From JBQCEE01 sp051960575 (GTDB taxonomy: Bacteria; Actinomycetota; Actinomycetes; Mycobacteriales; Jatrophihabitantaceae), in NCBI RefSeq assembly GCF_051960575.1, contig NZ_JBQCEE010000355.1:1-9793 (forward strand): a stretch of 9,793 nucleotides of DNA. The letters run 5' to 3'. Position numbers and translations under genes: made by a program. The notes below the pieces were generated by a model. The model made no database searches. It was not told the DNA's origin and saw only the letters and a program-made list of their open reading frames with translations. This document shows, in pieces, positions 6,900 through 9,793 of this stretch; position 1 is the first letter of the stretch; each line of letters opens with the position of its first letter.

Positions 6900-7749
6900 G
6901 CTCGACGCTCGTCGGCAGCCAGCCGGGCGGCGCGAACAGGTAGCCGAGCCGCTCGCGCCAGCTGCCGGCCCGCCGGACGTCGCGGGCGATGGCCGCGTAC
7001 TCGTGGTACTGCAGCACGAAGGGGTTGTGGCTCTCGACGTTCTTGGTCAGGCCGTAGGTCGGGCGGTGCGTCTCTTCGGCGTACGAGCCGAACAGGCGGT
7101 CCCAGATGATCAGCATGCCCGCGTAGTTCTTGTCGAGGTAGTCACGGTCGCTCGCGTGGTGCACGCGGTGGTGCGAGGGCGTGTTGAAGACGAACTCGAT
7201 CGGCGCCCACATGCGGTCGATCTTCTCGGTGTGCACGAAGAACTGGAACACGAGGTTGATCGAGAAGACGAAGAAGATCATCCACGGCGGCAGGCCGAGC
7301 AGCGGCAGGGGCACCCAGACGAGCAGCTCCCACCACGGGTTCCACTTCTGCCGCACGGCCGTCGAGAGGTTGAAGTGCTGCGAGTTGTGATGCGCCTGGT
7401 GGGCCGCCCAGAGGATGCGGACGCGGTGGGCGGCGCGGTGCTCGAGGTAGAAGAGCAGGTCGACGACCAGCACGGCGTACACCCACACCCACCAGCGGTG
7501 CGGGTCGAGGTGCCACGGGCTCACGCTGTAGAGCCACACGTAGGCCAGCAGCGCGCCGACGCGGGCGCCGCCGTTGACCACCAGCGAGCCGAGCCCCATC
7601 AGGATGCTCGCGCGGCTGTCGCGCAGCTCGTAGCCCCGGTACGGGCTGTCGTCCTCGAGGAACCGCAACGAGAACGCCTCGAGCGCCATGAACAGCACGA
7701 AGAACGGGATGGCGTAGGTCAGCGGTTCGCGCAGCGAATCGGACAGCAT
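6835..7749 (-). CDS. AGMO/TMEM195-like fatty acid hydroxylase superfamily membrane protein
   Basis: A 304-residue membrane di-iron oxygenase of the fatty acid hydroxylase/sterol desaturase superfamily. Histidine clusters are HRAAH (104-108), HQAHH (117-121), H173 in HTE, and HHRVHH (193-198), the usual eight-histidine iron site. Hydrophobic segments lie near 11-29, 48-72, 88-102 and 143-172. Stretches NLSTAVRQ (127-134), NTPSHHRVHH (189-198) and DKNYAGMLIIWDRLFG (206-221) closely resemble animal alkylglycerol monooxygenase, which oxidatively cleaves the ether bond of alkylglycerols to release a fatty aldehyde. A sterol or fatty-acid hydroxylase is the alternative. The start has an exceptional ribosome binding site, and the gene diverges from a tetR gene across a palindrome-bearing region, so repression by that TetR protein is likely. 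The bacterial electron donor is unknown, since the animal enzyme uses tetrahydrobiopterin. The superfamily is certain; the AGMO-like subgroup is from recalled similarity. Confidence 0.93.
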   Translation of the reverse strand: MLSDSLREPLTYAIPFFVLFMALEAFSLRFLEDDSPYRGYELRDSRASILMGLGSLVVNGGARVGALLAYVWLYSVSPWHLDPHRWWVWVYAVLVVDLLFYLEHRAAHRVRILWAAHQAHHNSQHFNLSTAVRQKWNPWWELLVWVPLPLLGLPPWMIFFVFSINLVFQFFVHTEKIDRMWAPIEFVFNTPSHHRVHHASDRDYLDKNYAGMLIIWDRLFGSYAEETHRPTYGLTKNVESHNPFVLQYHEYAAIARDVRRAGSWRERLGYLFAPPGWLPTSVELTRPTVPGSVVAAAGGHPAAR

Positions 7750-7754
7750 CTGCG

Positions 7755-7762
7755 CCTCCTCC
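7755..7762 (-). promoter_or_regulatory. Very strong ribosome binding site GGAGGAGG
   Basis: Reading the minus strand, GGAGGAGG is five bases before ATG (7749-7747). It fixes the hydroxylase start and shows that this mRNA has a 5' leader, unlike the divergent tetR gene. Confidence 0.85.
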
Positions 7763-7764
7763 GA

Positions 7765-7782
7765 ACTTACTCACGGGTCAGT
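7765..7782. promoter_or_regulatory. Degenerate second operator copy
   Basis: ACTTACTCACGGGTCAGT matches the perfect palindrome at 7795-7812 in 14 of 18 positions and is itself symmetric in 6 of 9 base pairs. Centres are 30 bp apart, about three helical turns, so two repressor dimers could sit on nearly the same face. On the minus strand it carries a TAAGTT hexamer (7769-7764), but a start from that hexamer would fall inside the ribosome binding site, so it is more likely leader or operator than -10. Confidence 0.55.
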
Positions 7783-7794
7783 TTCCGGACGTGG

Positions 7795-7812
7795 ACTTAC
7801 CCTAGGGTAAGT
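7795..7812. promoter_or_regulatory. Perfect 18-bp palindrome, probable TetR operator
   Basis: ACTTACCCTAGGGTAAGT equals its own reverse complement, with its centre between 7803 and 7804. It is AT-richer than the surrounding DNA and ends eight bases before the tetR start codon, in the divergent tetR/hydroxylase gap. Size and placement suit a TetR-dimer operator giving autorepression. It contains TACCCT on both strands (7798-7803 plus, 7809-7804 minus), which could be -10 elements. I saw no further copy elsewhere in the window apart from the degenerate one at 7765-7782. Confidence 0.75.
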
Positions 7813-7820
7813 TCGCGGTC
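7808..7820 (+). promoter_or_regulatory. Candidate leaderless -10 element of tetR
   Basis: TAAGTT (7808-7813) followed by seven bases and ATG 7821, with no Shine-Dalgarno sequence, suggests a leaderless tetR transcript. Five of its six bases lie inside the palindrome, so an operator-bound repressor would block RNA polymerase. No clear -35 hexamer is visible. Confidence 0.5.
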
Positions 7821-8423
7821 ATGTCCACGCCGGCCGGAGGCACCAAGGGGGTCCCCCGCGCCGAGCGCGAGCAGCAGATCGTCCGCGTGGCGATCGACGA
7901 GTTCGCCCGTGCCGGGTACGCCGGCGCCTCGGTCGCGGTCATCGCCCGGCGGGCCGGCATCTCGAAGCCGCTGGTCTACCAGTACTTCGGGTCGAAGGAC
8001 GGGCTGTACTCGGCGTGCCTGCACAGCGTCGCCGACGGCCTGCTCACCCGGCTCGAATCGGCCGAGCGCAGCGTCGACGACTCGGTGGCCTCGCGCATTT
8101 ACACGCTGCAGGCCGTCTTCGAGGCGCTCGAGCCGCAGCGTGCCGCGTGGCAGCTGCTCTATGACCCCAGCATGCCGACCGACGGACCGATCGCCGCCGC
8201 GGCCGCCGACTACCGCGAACGCACGCTGGCGATCGCCGCCAGCGGCTCGGCGCGGTTCCTGCGCGCCCGTGGCATCCGCAGCCGCCTGGACGCGTCCGCC
8301 CTCACCGCGATCTGGATGGGCATCGTCAGCGCGGCAGTGGCATGGTGGCTCGAGCATCCGGGCGAGTCGGCGAGCGAGATGACCGCGCGGTGCGAACGGC
8401 TGATCGGTGCGGTGCTGACCTGA
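7821..8423 (+). CDS. TetR family transcriptional regulator
   Basis: A 200-residue one-component repressor of TetR type. The N-terminal DNA-binding domain (about 15-62) has the usual order: helix EQQIVRVAIDEFARAGYAG (17-35), then the helix-turn-helix ASVAVIARRAGISKPLVYQYF (36-56), then GSKDGLY. The C-terminal helical ligand domain (about 70-200) is variable as normal for the family and contains no diagnostic ligand motif; its aromatic and aliphatic residues, such as W110 and WMGIVSAAVAWW (165-176), suit a hydrophobic ligand. It is divergent from the AGMO-like hydroxylase, with a perfect palindrome between them, and followed 42 bases later by a MEST-like hydrolase. By the usual logic of divergent TetR genes, it likely represses itself and the hydroxylase, perhaps responding to a lipid or fatty aldehyde. 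The family is certain; targets and ligand are inferred. Confidence 0.95.
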   Translation: MSTPAGGTKGVPRAEREQQIVRVAIDEFARAGYAGASVAVIARRAGISKPLVYQYFGSKDGLYSACLHSVADGLLTRLESAERSVDDSVASRIYTLQAVFEALEPQRAAWQLLYDPSMPTDGPIAAAAADYRERTLAIAASGSARFLRARGIRSRLDASALTAIWMGIVSAAVAWWLEHPGESASEMTARCERLIGAVLT

Positions 8424-8453
8424 ACGTCACGGAACCGCGCCGGCGACGGCGAC

Positions 8454-8458
8454 GAAGG
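8454..8458 (+). promoter_or_regulatory. Ribosome binding site GAAGG deciding a GTG start
   Basis: GAAGG lies seven bases before GTG 8466 and supports that start for the MEST-like hydrolase. The out-of-frame GTG at 8464 is ignored. The 42-base gap after tetR shows no terminator, so co-transcription with tetR is plausible. Confidence 0.55.
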
Positions 8459-8465
8459 CGGTTGT

Positions 8466-9344
8466 GTGGCACTGACAGCACGGGTCGAGGCATGGCGGGC
8501 CGGCGGCGAGATCGTCGAGATCGGGCACCGGCGGATCTTCGTGCACCGCACGGAGGCCGACGGCAGCGGTGACGGCGGGCGCCCGCCGGTCGTGCTGCTG
8601 CACGGCTTTCCGTCGAGCAGCTACGACTGGCGCGGCGTCATCGCCGCGCTGCCCGACCGCCGCACGCTGGCGTTCGACTTCCTCGGCTTCGGCCTGTCCG
8701 ACAAGCCGCGGGACGCCACCTACTCGCTGCTGTCGCAGGCCGACCTCGTCGAGGCGGTGGTCGACCGCTACCTCGACGGGCCGGTCACCCTGGTCGCCCA
8801 CGACATGGGCACCTCGGTGACGACCGAGCTGCTGGCCCGCGACCTCGACGACGCACTCTCGCTCGAGCTCGGGTCCGTGCTGCTGTTCAACGGCAGCATG
8901 GTCATCGAGAAGGCGCACCTGACCCGCAGCCAGCGCATCCTGCGCGGCCCCCTCGGCCCGGTGCTCGCGCGGGTGTCGTCGTCGGTGGCGTTCCGGCAGG
9001 AGTTCCAGCGGCTCTTCTCGGCCGGGCACCCGCTCAGCCGCGCCGAGGCCGACGACCAGTGGGCGCTGCTCGCGCACGACGGCGGCAACCGCATCCTCGA
9101 CCGGCTCATCCACTACCTCGGCGAGCGCACGACCTACGCCGAGCGCTGGCACGGCGCCCTGCGCGACTGGAAGGGCGACCTGCGCCTGGCGTGGGGGCTC
9201 GACGACCCGGTCGCGGTCATCGACGTGCTCGAGGCGGTGCGCGACCTGCGGCCGGACGCGCCTGTCACCCGCTGGTCGGGACGCGGCCACTACCCGCAGA
9301 TCGAGGACCCTGCTGCCGTCGCCGCCCTGATCCGCGAGCTGTGA
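8466..9344 (+). CDS. MEST/PEG1-like alpha/beta hydrolase with aspartate nucleophile
   Basis: A 292-residue alpha/beta hydrolase. Motifs are the oxyanion loop LLHGFPSSSYDW (44-55), DFLGFGLSDKP (71-81), the nucleophile elbow AHDMG (111-115) with D113 in place of serine, the acid in GLDDP (D247) and catalytic H275 in GRGHYPQIEDP (271-281). An aspartate nucleophile is typical of haloalkane dehalogenases and epoxide hydrolases. The stretches DFLGFGLSDKP, NRILDRLIHYL (208-218) and HYPQIEDP resemble mammalian MEST/PEG1 more than the classic enzymes, and the length is close to MEST. There is no clear signal peptide. The start is GTG with a GAAGG ribosome binding site. It follows tetR on the same strand and its stop lies one base from the convergent truA stop. 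Substrate unknown: epoxide, haloalkane or a lipid ester are possible. The fold and nucleophile are clear; the MEST resemblance is from memory. Confidence 0.92.
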   Translation: MALTARVEAWRAGGEIVEIGHRRIFVHRTEADGSGDGGRPPVVLLHGFPSSSYDWRGVIAALPDRRTLAFDFLGFGLSDKPRDATYSLLSQADLVEAVVDRYLDGPVTLVAHDMGTSVTTELLARDLDDALSLELGSVLLFNGSMVIEKAHLTRSQRILRGPLGPVLARVSSSVAFRQEFQRLFSAGHPLSRAEADDQWALLAHDGGNRILDRLIHYLGERTTYAERWHGALRDWKGDLRLAWGLDDPVAVIDVLEAVRDLRPDAPVTRWSGRGHYPQIEDPAAVAALIREL

Positions 9345-9345
9345 A

Positions 9346-9793
9346 TCAGTCGCCCGTCGGCCGCTTGGCGCGGGTTCGTTCGACGCGGGCCGGTAACTCG
9401 TCGTCCGGCGGGTAGGCGACCTCGACCAGTGTCAGCCCGTGCGCGGGCGCGACCGAGACCTCCTGCGCCCGCACGGATCCCGCCAGCAGCGAGGCCGGCC
9501 AGTCGACGGGTCGTCGTCCCTCACCCACGGCGAGCAGCGCCCCGATCAGCGAGCGCACCATCGAGTGGCAGAACGCGTCGGCCTGCACGGTCGCGACGAG
9601 CTCGGCACCGGTGCGCACCACCTCGAACCGTTCGAGCGTGCGGATCGTCGTGCCCTCGGGACGGAACTTGCCGAACGCGGCTACGTCGCGCAGCCCCACC
9701 CGCCGGTGCGCGGCCGGGTGCTTGGGCGCGGGTTCGAGCGGGGGCGGCCCGCCTAGCACGAAGCGTGGGCGCAGGGCATCGACCCCACCCACC
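9346..9793 (-). CDS. truA: tRNA pseudouridine synthase A, C-terminal part (5' end outside window)
   Basis: TruA isomerises uridines 38-40 of the tRNA anticodon stem to pseudouridine. Only the C-terminal roughly 148 residues are in the window; the catalytic aspartate lies in the missing N-terminal half beyond the right edge, and the GTG at 9792 is not the start. Recognisable family segments are LRDVAAFGKF, TTIRTLERFEV, VQADAFCHSMVRSLIGALLAVGEGRRP split over about 9486-9572, and VAPAHGLTLVEVAYP near the C-terminus. Compared with the usual actinobacterial form, the stretch around 9660-9720 is divergent: the common HDFAAFCKP is LRDVAAFGKF, and the preceding segment is proline-rich. No frameshift is evident because the spacing is kept. 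In many actinobacteria truA follows rplQ and precedes rplM-rpsI; here a convergent hydrolase follows instead, with a one-base gap between stops. Confidence 0.88.
   Translation of the reverse strand, partial: VGGVDALRPRFVLGGPPPLEPAPKHPAAHRRVGLRDVAAFGKFRPEGTTIRTLERFEVVRTGAELVATVQADAFCHSMVRSLIGALLAVGEGRRPVDWPASLLAGSVRAQEVSVAPAHGLTLVEVAYPPDDELPARVERTRAKRPTGD

Noticed and set aside
6850..8382. 510-codon plus-strand open frame antisense to the AGMO-like gene and running through tetR
   Set aside because: Low-complexity translation without motifs; the minus strand encodes an intact histidine-box oxygenase and another plus frame encodes TetR.
8427..9290. 287-codon minus-strand open frame opposite the MEST-like hydrolase
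   Set aside because: No domain signal; the plus strand has a full catalytic triad and a ribosome binding site.
9339..9352. Terminator between the MEST-like hydrolase and truA
   Set aside because: The two stops are separated by one base and no hairpin with a T-run is seen here, nor in the other gene gaps.

Overview
The window is very GC-rich with strong G/C preference at third codon positions, and nearly every base is coding. The proteins look actinobacterial: multi-membrane GGDEF-EAL proteins ending their membrane part in ALHPSMRDL, a GlcD-type flavoprotein, an RBBP9-type hydrolase and TruA. Several genes appear to be leaderless, with a -10-like hexamer 6-7 bases before the start codon. I infer a high-GC actinobacterium, possibly Acidimicrobiia; the class is a guess. 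I see no mobile element, CRISPR array, tRNA or rRNA.

Layout: (1) 1-3718 holds two tandem paralogous GGDEF-EAL proteins of cyclic-di-GMP signalling. The first is cut by the left window edge and lacks any visible membrane part; the second is complete with about nine or ten membrane helices. (2) 3751-6381 is a tight same-strand run: a GlcD/D-lactate-dehydrogenase-type FAD oxidoreductase, a YhhN/TMEM86-type putative lysoplasmalogenase starting in an ATGA overlap, and an RBBP9-like serine hydrolase. (3) 6495-6899 is a small conserved-looking hypothetical protein with its own strong ribosome binding site. (4) 6835-7749, on the minus strand, is an AGMO (TMEM195)-like fatty acid hydroxylase whose 3' end overlaps the small gene by 65 bases. 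(5) Divergent from it are a TetR regulator (7821-8423) and a MEST/PEG1-like alpha/beta hydrolase (8466-9344). (6) 9346-9793, on the minus strand, is the 3' part of truA, cut by the right edge.

The most interesting part is 5.1-9.3 kb. It holds bacterial relatives of three animal membrane-lipid proteins: TMEM86 (vinyl-ether lysolipid cleavage), AGMO (alkyl-ether lipid cleavage) and MEST. The AGMO-like and TetR genes diverge from a 71-base region containing a perfect 18-bp palindrome that overlaps the tetR -10/start region, plus a degenerate second copy 30 bp away. The simplest reading is a TetR-controlled lipid or ether-lipid turnover module with autoregulation. The family assignments are from recalled motifs and the pathway link is inference.
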